DNA of 64,000 nt from UBA2970 sp965221075 (GTDB lineage: Bacteria; Verrucomicrobiota; Verrucomicrobiia; Limisphaerales; AAA164-E04): contig OZ244865.1 of the NCBI GenBank assembly GCA_965221075.1, forward strand, positions 2,294,001 to 2,358,000, written 5' to 3'. Both the position numbers and the translations under genes were made by a program. The notes under the pieces are model-generated. The model made no database searches and had not been told where the DNA came from. It saw only the letters and a program-made list of their open reading frames with translations. Shown here in pieces: positions 44,145-53,265 of this stretch. Within the stretch, counting starts at the first letter, position 1. Every line of letters begins with the position of its first letter.

Positions 44145-45464
44145 TCAGAGGATCTTCGCGACCTCCTGCCACAGCTGGTAGAGGCCGATCAGGGCCATGA
44201 GGGCGCAGGAGATCCACACCAGCGCCATCCACCCGGGCCCCGGGCCGACGCCCGAGCCCCGGCTGCGGAAGTGGAAGAGCAGCGCGGCGCAGGCGAGGAA
44301 GGGCAGCATCAGGGCCTGGGCCACCGCCCCGGCCATCACCAGCGGCAGCGGCTCCCTGACCAGCAGGTAGAAGGCCAGGTAGAGGACCGGCAGGACCAGG
44401 CAGGCGATCTGGATGCTCCTGCGCCCGGATCCGCCCCGGATCCGTCCCAGCAGCGCCAGGAAGTCCACCGAGAGCCGGGCGTTGGAAGCGGTCGAGATGA
44501 AGATGGTGGAGTAGAGCACCACCGTGGCCCCGGCCAGGAACGCCGCCAGCCCCGCCGCGCCGAAGGAGGTGCCGTAGAGGCGAGAGAGGTTGGGCACCAT
44601 GTCGTCCTTCTCCACCGCCATGCCCTGCGAGTGGAGCACGGCCGCTCCCAGCAGGTAGAAGGCCACGGTGGCCACGGTGTACAGGACCATCGACACCCAG
44701 GCGTCCCAGCGCAGCACCCGGATCCATCCCCGGGCCCTGCGGCGCCATTCCGCGCTGCCGTCGTCGGGCCCCACATGCCGGGCGTATCCCTTCTCCAGGC
44801 ACCAGTAGGGGTAGTAGATCAGCTCGGAGGCCCCCATCCCGATCACCCCGAAGGCGGCGAAGGCGAGACGGAAGTCGGAGGGCAGCCCCAGGCTCATCCC
44901 CTGGCCCAGCTGGGAGAGGGTGATCCCGTAGGGGGTCCAGTAGAGGGAGGCCACCGTCGCCAGGGTGAACAGGGTGAAGCCGGCCACCAGCACGGTCGCC
45001 AGCCGCTCGATGAACAGGTAGCGCCCGAACCAGAGCAGCAGGGCGCAGGAGCCGGTGATCAGGACCGCCCACACGGCCTCGGGCAGGGCCGCTCCCCCCT
45101 CCCGGAACACCTCGGCAACGGTCCCCACCATCCCCGCCAGCTGGAAGAAGGTGGCGACGAACATCGCCACCCACAGCCACACCACCCACGAGAGGCCCAG
45201 GATCCGCCCCGGCACCCGGTTGAGGATGTCCAGGGTGGTGATCCCCCTCAGGATGGCGTGCCGCCCCAGCTCGACCTGCAGGAACACCTTGACCAGGCAC
45301 CCCAGGACGATGAACCAGAGCAGGGTGAAGCCGGCCTTCGACCCCAGGCTGGTGGTGACCAGAAGCTCCCCCGATCCGACCACGTTGGCCGAGATGATCA
45401 GTCCGGGTCCCAGCTGCCTGAGGATCCCCGCCGGGGTCTCGGGAGGCGGCAGCGGACGGGACAT
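44145..45464 (-). CDS. Nramp-related transporter lacking canonical metal motifs
   Basis: This 439-residue membrane protein has about 11 helices and the overall Nramp (SLC11) pattern. In helix 1, where Nramp has DPGN, it reads LGPGLIISANVVGSGELL, so the Asp and Asn metal ligands are Gly and Glu. In helix 6 the usual MPH is replaced by GMGASELIYYP. It therefore belongs to a divergent Nramp-related group, and transport of Mn/Fe should not be assumed. Magnesium or a non-metal substrate is possible. It is a single gene on the minus strand, after the BatA/DUF58 pair. Confidence 0.85.
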   Translation of the reverse strand: MSRPLPPPETPAGILRQLGPGLIISANVVGSGELLVTTSLGSKAGFTLLWFIVLGCLVKVFLQVELGRHAILRGITTLDILNRVPGRILGLSWVVWLWVAMFVATFFQLAGMVGTVAEVFREGGAALPEAVWAVLITGSCALLLWFGRYLFIERLATVLVAGFTLFTLATVASLYWTPYGITLSQLGQGMSLGLPSDFRLAFAAFGVIGMGASELIYYPYWCLEKGYARHVGPDDGSAEWRRRARGWIRVLRWDAWVSMVLYTVATVAFYLLGAAVLHSQGMAVEKDDMVPNLSRLYGTSFGAAGLAAFLAGATVVLYSTIFISTASNARLSVDFLALLGRIRGGSGRRSIQIACLVLPVLYLAFYLLVREPLPLVMAGAVAQALMLPFLACAALLFHFRSRGSGVGPGPGWMALVWISCALMALIGLYQLWQEVAKIL

Positions 45465-45478
45465 GCCCTCCAGGTTAA

Positions 45479-45493
45479 CCGCCCTCCGGGCGG
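45479..45493 (-). terminator. Candidate hairpin between BatA gene and Nramp gene
   Basis: CCGCCC-TCC-GGGCGG is a perfect 6-bp stem located 60 bases beyond the BatA-like stop codon on the minus strand. It is followed by TTAACC rather than a T tract, so it is weak as an intrinsic terminator. Confidence 0.3.
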
Positions 45494-45552
45494 CGGCGAA
45501 GCCCTAAGCGCCCCCGGCGGCTTTCCCCTGATCGGCGCTCCGCCCCGGGGGC

Positions 45553-47625
45553 TCAGGCCGGCTGGGCGGCCCGGCGGCTGGTCCAGGCGGAGAGGAGGGT
45601 CTCCATGGCGAACAGGGCCAGGGCCGCGAGGACCGCCCAGCGCCAGAACTTCTGGCCGGTCTCGATCTCCTGGTCCTCGAGGCTGGCCCGGAAGTCCGAG
45701 CGGTCTCCGCCGGCGCTTCCAGCCTGGATCTCCTCCCGGGGTATCTTCAGGCCCAGCAGGACCTCCTCGGAGATCGGCGCGGTATCGCTCTCGGAGGGAT
45801 CCAGGTTCACCGCGAAGGAGATGGAGCCCTCCCCCGACTCCAGGGCGTAGATCCCCGGAGCGTCCGTCCCGGAGAAGACCGGCCCAGGGACCTCCCGGAA
45901 GGCCGACTCCCCCGGGACGCGGATCCGCACCGGGGCCTCCAGCGAGGAGACGTCCACTTCCTGGCCTACCAGGTACTGCGAGCGGATCTCGCCCGCCCCG
46001 AGGCCCATGTCGAGCAGGCTGTAGAGGAAGGGGACGAACTTGGTGGAGAGGGCGAAGTTGCTCTCCCCGCGCTGCCAGCCGAAGCAGGCCACCACCAGGC
46101 GTCCCTGGTCCAGGAGGAGATCCAGGATGGCCGGGTGGCCGCTGTCGAAGCGGGCCGCCACCGAGAACCGGCCCTCGTCCTGAAGATCCACCAGGCGGTG
46201 GTTCCAGAAGCGGATCTTGGCGAAGTTGCTGTAGCGCGGATCGGCGAAGCCGGAGAAGAGGGGGTGCCCGAAGTCGATCTCCCCCAGGAGGGCGTAGTCC
46301 CGGGGCCGGTCGGGAAGCAGCCCCAGGCCCGGAAACCCGGAAAGGGCCGGAAGCGCCGCGTCCATCCCGTCCCGGTGGAGGGCGAGCAGCAGGACCGCCC
46401 CGCCGCGGGCCGCATCCGCCAGCTGCCGGGCCGTCCCCGGGGAGGGAGCGTCGGCCACCACCACCAGCCGGGCCTGCTCCAGGAGCGCCGGATCGAGGGG
46501 GGGACCGGCCGGGCGGGACTCCACGCTCACCACATGGTGGCGGGTCTGCTGGAAGGCCTTCCTCAGGTAGAAGAGGGGGCCGTCGGGATCCTCCTCCCCG
46601 TCCTCCCCCAGGTAGAGCACCAGGCTCTCCCGCGCCCGCACTGGAATCTGCCAGACGGCGTTGTCGAAGCCGTGGTCGTCCCCGTCCACTTCGATCAGGC
46701 TGCCGGATCCGGGCCCGGGGGCGAGGTGCAGGATGCGGCTCTGCCCGGGAGGGAGGTAGAGGCTCTGCCGTTCCTCCTGCCCGGCCCAGCCGTAGCCGAA
46801 GGTCTCCCTGCGGGACGCGCCGCTGCTGGAGATCCGGATCCGGTAGGCCTCCTGCTCCGAGAGGCCGCTGGCCAGCTCCGAGGCGGGCAGGACGTGGATC
46901 CCCACGTTGGTCTCGCCCTCCACCTCCACCGGATGGAAGCGCACCCAGCAGTGCCCGGGCCACTCCAGCCCCTGCAGCCCCTCCAGGTTCGCTCCCGCCT
47001 GCATGTCGCTGATCACGTGGATCTGCCACTCGATGTCCTCGGGCACCTCCTCCTCCCTCTGGGAGGCGTTCTCCAGCAGCTCCATCGCGCTGGTCAGGGC
47101 GCTGCCCAGGCGGGTGCCCCGGTGGGTGGCCTCCAGATCCGGGACCAGGCCCGCCAGGCCGCCGGAAGGGGCGGCGGCGCGCCACTCCTCGAAGGAGATC
47201 AGGGAACGGAGCCGTGTGTCGAAGCTGTAGACCGCTCCGGACGCCGCGGCTCCGGCCTCCGCGAGCCTCCGGGACAGGATCTCCCGGGCCTCCTCCAGGG
47301 CCCCCTCCCGCCCCATGCTGGCGCTGACGTCCACCAGGTAGAGGTGGTAGACGCTTTCGGCTCCGGGAGCCTGGTCCGGAACCACGCTCCGCAGGAAGGG
47401 CCGGGAGAAGGCCAGGGCCAGCAGGAGCAGGATCAGGCAGCGCAGGATCAGCAGCCAGAGGTGCTGCAGGCGGCTCTTGCGGGTCAGCGTGGGAGGCGAG
47501 GGCTGGAGGAACTGGACCGCGCTGAAGTCCACCCGGTCGCGGGACTGCCGGCGGATCAGGTGGAACACCACCGGAAGGGCCACGGCCAGACCCCCCAGGA
47601 GGAACAGGGGATAGAGGAAGCTCAT
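45553..47625 (-). CDS. BatA-domain membrane protein with vWA domain
   Basis: This 690-residue membrane protein has an N-terminal BatA signature (MSFLYPLFLLGGLAVALPVVFHLI plus LLILRCLILLLLALAFSRPF, two helices). A von Willebrand A domain has the MIDAS LVDVSASMG. The long periplasmic part includes an abundance of beta strands and a glutamine-amidotransferase-like fold, as in similar proteins. A final helix (WAVLAALALFAMETLLSAW) closes it. Such proteins accompany DUF58 and MoxR chaperone ATPases in maturation or stress systems. The DUF58 gene is 10 bases upstream, but no MoxR gene is present here. Confidence 0.85.
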   Translation of the reverse strand: MSFLYPLFLLGGLAVALPVVFHLIRRQSRDRVDFSAVQFLQPSPPTLTRKSRLQHLWLLILRCLILLLLALAFSRPFLRSVVPDQAPGAESVYHLYLVDVSASMGREGALEEAREILSRRLAEAGAAASGAVYSFDTRLRSLISFEEWRAAAPSGGLAGLVPDLEATHRGTRLGSALTSAMELLENASQREEEVPEDIEWQIHVISDMQAGANLEGLQGLEWPGHCWVRFHPVEVEGETNVGIHVLPASELASGLSEQEAYRIRISSSGASRRETFGYGWAGQEERQSLYLPPGQSRILHLAPGPGSGSLIEVDGDDHGFDNAVWQIPVRARESLVLYLGEDGEEDPDGPLFYLRKAFQQTRHHVVSVESRPAGPPLDPALLEQARLVVVADAPSPGTARQLADAARGGAVLLLALHRDGMDAALPALSGFPGLGLLPDRPRDYALLGEIDFGHPLFSGFADPRYSNFAKIRFWNHRLVDLQDEGRFSVAARFDSGHPAILDLLLDQGRLVVACFGWQRGESNFALSTKFVPFLYSLLDMGLGAGEIRSQYLVGQEVDVSSLEAPVRIRVPGESAFREVPGPVFSGTDAPGIYALESGEGSISFAVNLDPSESDTAPISEEVLLGLKIPREEIQAGSAGGDRSDFRASLEDQEIETGQKFWRWAVLAALALFAMETLLSAWTSRRAAQPA

Positions 47626-47635
47626 GGGAGAGGCG

Positions 47636-48571
47636 TCAGATCGCCTTGATCGGGGTCCTGCTGCGGTGGATCCGCTCTCTCAGGAAGCCGGCCAGCTGCC
47701 GCTCCAGAGGCTGGTCGGTGGTCAGGAAGCGGTAGCCGATCCCGTTGGCGTCGCAAAGGCCCCGGATGGTCGAGAGATGGCGCTCCAGCCGCTCCAGGTA
47801 CCCCTTGCGGGCGCGATCGGGGTCGATGTAGAGCTCCCGGCCCGACTCGAAGTCCCGGAACAGGCTCGCCTTCTGGAAGGTGAAGTGGCGCTCGGCCGGA
47901 TCCAGCAGGTGGAATACCTGCATCTCGTGGCCGCAGGCCCGGATCGACACCAGCTTCTCCTCCATCCTCTCCAGCGGGGCCAGGAAGTCGGAGATCAGCA
48001 CGACCAGCCCCCGCTTGCGCACCAGCTCCAGGATCCGCTGCAGGGGGGCCCCCAGGTCGGTGGCGCGCCCGTGGGGCGAGCGCTCCAGGTGGAGCAGGAT
48101 CCGCCTGAGGTGGCCGCTGCGGTTCCGGGCCGGAACGTAGTCCCCGATGCCCTCGGCGAAGGAGAGCAGCCCGATGGCGTCCCCCTGGTGGAACAGGAAG
48201 TGGCCCAGGGTGGCCGCCAGGGTGTTGGCGTAGTCGTGCTTGGTGTAGCCGGCCTCCCCGAACTCCATCGATCGGCTCTGGTCGACCAGCAGGTAGCAGC
48301 GCAGGTTGGTCTCGTCCTCGAACTTCTTGAGGTAGTAGCGGTCGCTGCGGGCCAGCGCCTTCCAGTCCAGATAGCGGGTGTCGTCCCCGGGGCAGTACTG
48401 GCGGTACTCGCTGAACTCGACCGAGAATCCGTGGAACGGGCTGCGGTGCAGCCCGTTCCGGTAACCCTCCACCACCACCCTGGCCCTGAGCTCCAGATCG
48501 GCGATGGCCATCAGGGCCGCCGGATCGATGTAGCCGTGCAGCCTCTCCGCCTCCTGGGTCCGGACGCTCAC
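47636..48571 (-). CDS. DUF58 domain protein (vWA-like)
   Basis: This 311-residue DUF58 protein has the signature FSEYRQYCPGDDTRYLDWKALARSDRYYLKKFEDE and a MIDAS-like LLVDQSRSM. It normally acts with a MoxR AAA+ ATPase and BatA/BatB membrane partners. The GTG at 48571 with a GGAG upstream gives VSVRTQEAERLHGYIDP. The next start would be internal. It overlaps no neighbour and precedes the BatA-like gene by 10 bases, so the two form an operon without the usual MoxR gene. Confidence 0.88.
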   Translation of the reverse strand: MSVRTQEAERLHGYIDPAALMAIADLELRARVVVEGYRNGLHRSPFHGFSVEFSEYRQYCPGDDTRYLDWKALARSDRYYLKKFEDETNLRCYLLVDQSRSMEFGEAGYTKHDYANTLAATLGHFLFHQGDAIGLLSFAEGIGDYVPARNRSGHLRRILLHLERSPHGRATDLGAPLQRILELVRKRGLVVLISDFLAPLERMEEKLVSIRACGHEMQVFHLLDPAERHFTFQKASLFRDFESGRELYIDPDRARKGYLERLERHLSTIRGLCDANGIGYRFLTTDQPLERQLAGFLRERIHRSRTPIKAI

Positions 48572-48702
48572 CCTCTCCGTCCCCTGCCCCGGCACGCCGC
48601 AGCACTCCCCATGCGGCGCCCGGCCGGAGCGCTCGCTCCCGGGACCCTGGAACCGGGCTGGGAACAGGAGGATGCCTGCTTCATCGGCTGCCCATGATGA
48701 GG

Positions 48703-48741
48703 GGCCGCTCCCCCTGCTGTCACCAGCAAAAGCCAGCGGCC
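48703..48741. other. Nested hairpin between sugar dehydrogenase and DUF58 genes
   Basis: An outer 7-bp stem GGCCGCT/AGCGGCC encloses an inner 5-bp stem TGCTG/CAGCA with a 4-base loop. It lies between the dehydrogenase stop codon and the DUF58 start on the minus strand and may attenuate or end the upstream transcript. No T tract follows. Confidence 0.4.
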
Positions 48742-48771
48742 GAGCCCCCCGATCCCGCCCCTGACGGGGCT

Positions 48772-51384
48772 CTACCGGTTTCGGTCGCCGACCTCCACCC
48801 GGTAGAAGCGGGCGGCCGTTCCGGTATCCGGAAGGGGCACGGTCTTCCAGAAGGACTGGGCCGAGAAGAACACCCGGTTCTCGGGGACGTCGAGAGGCGT
48901 CCATCCCTCCGCCCCGCCGAGAGAGTCGCTCCACTGCACCTGGAAGCGGCGGTTGGCCTGCTGGCGGAAGCGGATTCCGTAGCCTCCGCCGGGCAGGCGA
49001 GCCATTTCGATCTTCCAGAAGTCGTCGGCCCGGCGCGGATCGGTGCCGGTCCAGTACTCGAGCCGGTTGGTGGCCCCGTCCCCGTCCGGATCCAGAAAGG
49101 GAAGGACCACCGACAAGGGCTCCCCCGGGAAGATCTCGGTCTGCCACTGGAGGTAGCTCTGGCGCACGGGCAGGGACTCCTCGATCCACTCCCTGAGCAT
49201 CTCGATCGCCCTCTCGTCGAGAACCTGGGTGGCCAGAGGGGGCATCCGGCCCGACTGGTCCTGGCGGATCCGCTCGAACAGCACCGAGTTCTTCAGGCTG
49301 CCGGGAGACACGATGCGGGAACTGGTGTTGCCCAGGGGATGGTGCGCTGCGCCGCCGAGGATCTTCGCCGCGTCCAGCGAGATATGGCTGCGTGCGTCCC
49401 AGTCCACCGGCGCGATCCCCTCGGGATGGTGGCAGTAGGCGCAGTTGGCCTCCAGATAGGAGCGCACCCGGTACTCCAGGCTGTGGTCGCCGTCCTCCAG
49501 AGGCGCCAGGGCCGGAAGGGTGTGGATCCCCTCCAGCGGCGGTTGGAAGCGCCCCGCCTGGTTGAAATCCTCCAGCTGGTAGACGGTCCCGTCGTCCGAC
49601 TGGTGCGCGGTGTTGAGCTGGGGGATGGTGAAGCCGAGGGCGCCGCCAGCGGAGCGGCTGTGGCAGGCGAAGCAGTCCCGCCGCGAGGGGTAGTTCCACA
49701 GCTGCGCTTCGCTTCCCTGGCGGTGCAGCTCCTCCTCCGCACCCCCGGGAGGAACCAGCTCCGCCTCGGTCCCCTCCGGATTCCACCGGTAGGTGGCGCC
49801 GTAGGGGACCCCGAAAGGGGTCTGGACCAGGAAGCGCGTCTCCAGGCGCCGCCGCGTGGAGGGATCCCCGGGCGCCATTTCCATGTCGAACTGCTTGACC
49901 CAGACGGTCCCGGTCGGATAGCCCAGGGAGCCGTCCTCGCCCACGGAGAAGCGCGTTCCCGGAGGGAGGGAGAACCAGCGCTCCTTTTCGGCATGGTCGG
50001 ACCAGAAGGGGACGTTCACCCGGTAGGGCTCCAGCCGCTCCGAGGGGACCAGGGGATCCAGGGATTCGAAGGCGCCGGTCTGCGACAGGAGGGCCGGCAG
50101 GGGCTTCAGGGCCGGATCGGGTCCGGGCACCAGCCGCTTGATCCGTCCCTCGAGCCAGTCCGAGAGCAGGACCTCGCCGCTGGCCGGGTGGAGCCCGATG
50201 TCGGAGACGCCCGAGTCCCAGAGCAGCCAGCTGATGCGGCCCGCATCCTCCCCCTCCACCGGAACGGCTCCCAGGAAGCCCGCCCAGAAGTCGGAGAACA
50301 GGTAGTGGCCGTCCAGGCCAGGCAGGGAGCCGCCCCGGTAGAGGAGCCCTCCCGCGATCCCGTCGCCGTACTGCCGGCCGTACTCCGCCAGGGGAGCGGT
50401 CAGAAGGGCTCCGGGCGGGCGGGCCATCCAGCGGGGGCCGTCCAGGCTCCCCTCCAGGTACGACCAGCCGTAGTTGCCCCCCGCCACGATCTCGTTGACC
50501 TCCTCCCGGGTGATCTGCCCCGCGTCGTTGCAGTAGAGCCCCCCCCCCTGCGAATCGAAGGAGAAGCGCCAGGGGTTGCGCATGCCCACCGCGTAGAACT
50601 CGGTGCGCACCCGCCGGGAATCGACCAGCTGGCCGTTGAACGAGCCGACGCCCACGAAGGGGTTGTCGGGGGGGATCCGGTAGTGGCCCCTCGAGGCCGG
50701 ATGGGGATTGGGAGCCAGGCTCCCCGGCCGCATGTCGGGATCGATGCGCAGGATCCCCGAGAAGAAGTCCCGATCGATCCGCTGGGCGTTGCCGTAGAAG
50801 TCCAGCCCCCATCCCTCGTCTCCCAGGGAGATGTAGAGGTAGCCGTCGGGCCCGAAACCCAGGCAGCCTCCGTTGTGCCAGATGTGCTCGTCGAACTGGT
50901 TGATCAGCACCGTCTCGCTTCCGGGATCGGCCCGGGAGGGATCCCCCTCCATCACCTGGAAGCGGGAGAGGCGGTCGTGGAGCCCGTTGCCCTGCGTGCT
51001 GGTCTCGATCAGGGTGTAGAACACGAAGAAGATCCCGTTCTGGGCGAAGCGGGGATGGAAGGCGAGATCCAGCAGCCCGCCCTCCTGTTCGTGGTGGACC
51101 TTGCCGGTCAGGTCCAGGAACACCGAGCGCCGGGGATCCTCCAGGTCCTCGATCAGGTAGACGCGCCCCGTCTGCTCCACCACGAAGAGGCGGCCGGTCT
51201 CTCCCGGGGGCGAGACGGTCCGGACCGGCTGGACGAAGGTCATGCCCGGAAAGGCGTCGACCGTGTGGTAGTCGTAGAGCTGCGGCTGCAGAGGGAGTTC
51301 GAGGGCGGGCCCGCGCAGGACCGCCGACGCCATCCCGATCCACAGCAGCGCCCTCCCTGCCGATGACCCTGCGATCCGATCCAT
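48772..51384 (-). CDS. Exported glucose/sorbosone dehydrogenase-like protein with two heme-c sites
   Basis: This 870-residue exported protein begins MDRIAGSSAGRALLWIGMAS (signal). Residues about 40-430 match the PQQ-type glucose/sorbosone dehydrogenase beta-propeller (QEGGLLDLAFHP, GPDGYLYISLGDEG, VGMRNPWRFSFD). The next region has two CxxCH heme sites, CFACHS and CAYCHH, and Met-rich MPPLA. A calcium-loop motif DPDGDGATNRLEYWTGTDP follows, then a C-terminal domain ending ARFYRVEVGD that resembles the end of the Tyr-repeat protein at 40278. It probably oxidises a sugar or alcohol and passes electrons to the hemes. The substrate is unknown. Confidence 0.88.
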   Translation of the reverse strand: MDRIAGSSAGRALLWIGMASAVLRGPALELPLQPQLYDYHTVDAFPGMTFVQPVRTVSPPGETGRLFVVEQTGRVYLIEDLEDPRRSVFLDLTGKVHHEQEGGLLDLAFHPRFAQNGIFFVFYTLIETSTQGNGLHDRLSRFQVMEGDPSRADPGSETVLINQFDEHIWHNGGCLGFGPDGYLYISLGDEGWGLDFYGNAQRIDRDFFSGILRIDPDMRPGSLAPNPHPASRGHYRIPPDNPFVGVGSFNGQLVDSRRVRTEFYAVGMRNPWRFSFDSQGGGLYCNDAGQITREEVNEIVAGGNYGWSYLEGSLDGPRWMARPPGALLTAPLAEYGRQYGDGIAGGLLYRGGSLPGLDGHYLFSDFWAGFLGAVPVEGEDAGRISWLLWDSGVSDIGLHPASGEVLLSDWLEGRIKRLVPGPDPALKPLPALLSQTGAFESLDPLVPSERLEPYRVNVPFWSDHAEKERWFSLPPGTRFSVGEDGSLGYPTGTVWVKQFDMEMAPGDPSTRRRLETRFLVQTPFGVPYGATYRWNPEGTEAELVPPGGAEEELHRQGSEAQLWNYPSRRDCFACHSRSAGGALGFTIPQLNTAHQSDDGTVYQLEDFNQAGRFQPPLEGIHTLPALAPLEDGDHSLEYRVRSYLEANCAYCHHPEGIAPVDWDARSHISLDAAKILGGAAHHPLGNTSSRIVSPGSLKNSVLFERIRQDQSGRMPPLATQVLDERAIEMLREWIEESLPVRQSYLQWQTEIFPGEPLSVVLPFLDPDGDGATNRLEYWTGTDPRRADDFWKIEMARLPGGGYGIRFRQQANRRFQVQWSDSLGGAEGWTPLDVPENRVFFSAQSFWKTVPLPDTGTAARFYRVEVGDRNR

Positions 51385-51563
51385 TTCTTGGCGGGAGCAT
51401 GGATCGTCGCTCCGGATGTACAAGGAGGAATCCGGCCGGGCCCGAGATTGGGTTTGCGGAAAGGGGAGCGCCGGTCCACAATCCGCCCCTCTCCCCGCAG
51501 GGGGGGAATCCCCGTCCCGCCCCAAGGACCGCCATCGACCCCGAGAAGTCAGCTTCGTCCCGG

Positions 51564-53225
51564 ATGGACGCCGCGCTGGGAGCGGCGGGCGTTCCCGCGC
51601 CGGCCGCGGCCGGAGGCGGCCGCTTCCTCGACTTCGACGACGACTGGGGCGGCACCGGGATAGAGAGGAGCATGCAGCTGAACCGGATCTTCTGGTTCGG
51701 CGTGATCGTCCTGGGCGCCCTCTTCGTCGGATTCCAGCTGGCTTCCAGCAAGTTCCTGCTGATGCTTTCGCTGGTGATGGCGGGCTGGGCGATGCTCCTG
51801 CCCTACCACGCCCAGATCGCCGGCTGCCTCTCGATCGCCACCTTCAGCTCGGCCCTGCTCCTTCCCTACTTTCCGGGACGCCCCTACATGTGGGAGTTCG
51901 CGGCCTTCCTGGCCTGGTCCGGGCTCTTCGTCACCATCGCCCTGCGCCGCTACAGCCCCGACGCCAGAAGGTACCTGAGGGAGAACCGCTGGCTGCTCAT
52001 GAGCGTCATGCTCTACTGCGTGGTCCTGGTGGTCACCATGTACCACCGGGGATTCGGGCTGCGGATCATGGGGACCGAGCAGATGGGAGGGCGCTTCTAC
52101 TTCCAGCAGCTGATGTGCTCCATCTTCCCGGTGCTCTTCATCCTGGTCCGGTTCAACGAGCGGACCCTGTTCCGCCTGTTCATGCTGCAGTGCCTGCTCA
52201 CCATCACCTTCCTGGTCTCGGACTTCGCCTACTCGATCGGCGGCGGCAGCCTCTTCGGGCTCCTCCAGTTCTTCGAGCTGCCGGGAGACGCCACCAACTT
52301 CGAGAAGCAGTACCAGCAGCAGGGCATCCGCCGCTTCCAGTCGCTGAGCATCGTGGGACAGGGGCTGATGCTGCTGCTCCTGGCTCTCCACCGGCTGGAG
52401 GACTTCTTCTCGCGCAAGGCCCTCTACCTGATCCCCTGCAGCGCCACGGTCTTCGGGGTGGGGCTGCTCTCGGGCCACCGCTACCTTTCGCTCATCCTGA
52501 TCATCTCGGTGCTGTTCATCGCCTACATCCAGCGCTTCTACAACATCAGGAACTCCTTCAAGACGCTGGCCGCCATGCTGGCGGTGATGCTGCCCCTGTT
52601 CATCTGGGCCGAGAAGCTGCCGCGCTCGGCCCAGCGCGCCCTCTCCTACATTCCCGGCATCCAGATCGACAGCGAGGCCCGCTCCAACGGAGAGGCCACC
52701 CTGAACACCCGCCGCCTGCTCAGGGATTACGGATGGAAGATGATCCCCGACCACTTCTGGGTGGGACGGGGCTTCACCATGCCGGCCAATGACTACTCCC
52801 ACATCTGGGATCCGACCTACCTGACCATGCACATCAACCAGGGCCGCTTCTACAACGGGTTCATCGGCCTGATGGTCAACACCGGCGTGTTCGGGACCCT
52901 GGCGATGATGCTCTTCCTGGCCGCCGGAACCATGATCGCCTTCTCGATCATGGCCATCCTGAGGAAGCACGGCTGCCACGATCTGTTCGCCCAGACCTGC
53001 TGCGTGATCGCCAGCCTGTGGATGGCCAACATCATCGCCTTCCTCTTCTTCCACGGGGACAGCGAGTTCGCGATGAAGACCTTCTCCCTGCAGGCGGGCC
53101 TGCTCATCGCCTGCAAGCGGTGCCTGGACTACCGGGTGGATCGGCTGGAGGCCCTGCCCGCGGCCCCGGTGACTCCCCGGCGGGCTCCCGTCCAGCGGGC
53201 CGTCGCCCTGGAGGGCAGCCTGTAG
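51564..53225 (+). CDS. Polytopic membrane protein, O-antigen ligase/polymerase-like
   Basis: This 553-residue protein has about 10-12 membrane helices (IFWFGVIVLGALFVGF, FLLMLSLVMAGWAMLL, LFVTIALRRY and so on). A large extracytoplasmic loop before the last helices contains HFWVGRGFTMP and YNGFIGLMVNTGVFGTLAMM, the pattern of Wzy/WaaL-type enzymes (the GRGF and NGF segments). This suggests polymerisation or ligation of a polysaccharide, in line with the methyltransferase and acetyltransferase genes that follow. The N-terminal ~35 residues are Ala/Gly-rich and soluble. The ATG at 51672 is an alternative start. Confidence 0.75.
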   Translation: MDAALGAAGVPAPAAAGGGRFLDFDDDWGGTGIERSMQLNRIFWFGVIVLGALFVGFQLASSKFLLMLSLVMAGWAMLLPYHAQIAGCLSIATFSSALLLPYFPGRPYMWEFAAFLAWSGLFVTIALRRYSPDARRYLRENRWLLMSVMLYCVVLVVTMYHRGFGLRIMGTEQMGGRFYFQQLMCSIFPVLFILVRFNERTLFRLFMLQCLLTITFLVSDFAYSIGGGSLFGLLQFFELPGDATNFEKQYQQQGIRRFQSLSIVGQGLMLLLLALHRLEDFFSRKALYLIPCSATVFGVGLLSGHRYLSLILIISVLFIAYIQRFYNIRNSFKTLAAMLAVMLPLFIWAEKLPRSAQRALSYIPGIQIDSEARSNGEATLNTRRLLRDYGWKMIPDHFWVGRGFTMPANDYSHIWDPTYLTMHINQGRFYNGFIGLMVNTGVFGTLAMMLFLAAGTMIAFSIMAILRKHGCHDLFAQTCCVIASLWMANIIAFLFFHGDSEFAMKTFSLQAGLLIACKRCLDYRVDRLEALPAAPVTPRRAPVQRAVALEGSL

Positions 53226-53265
53226 CTCCGCCCCTGGGCGGGGGTCCTTCCGCCCGTTCCCGTCC

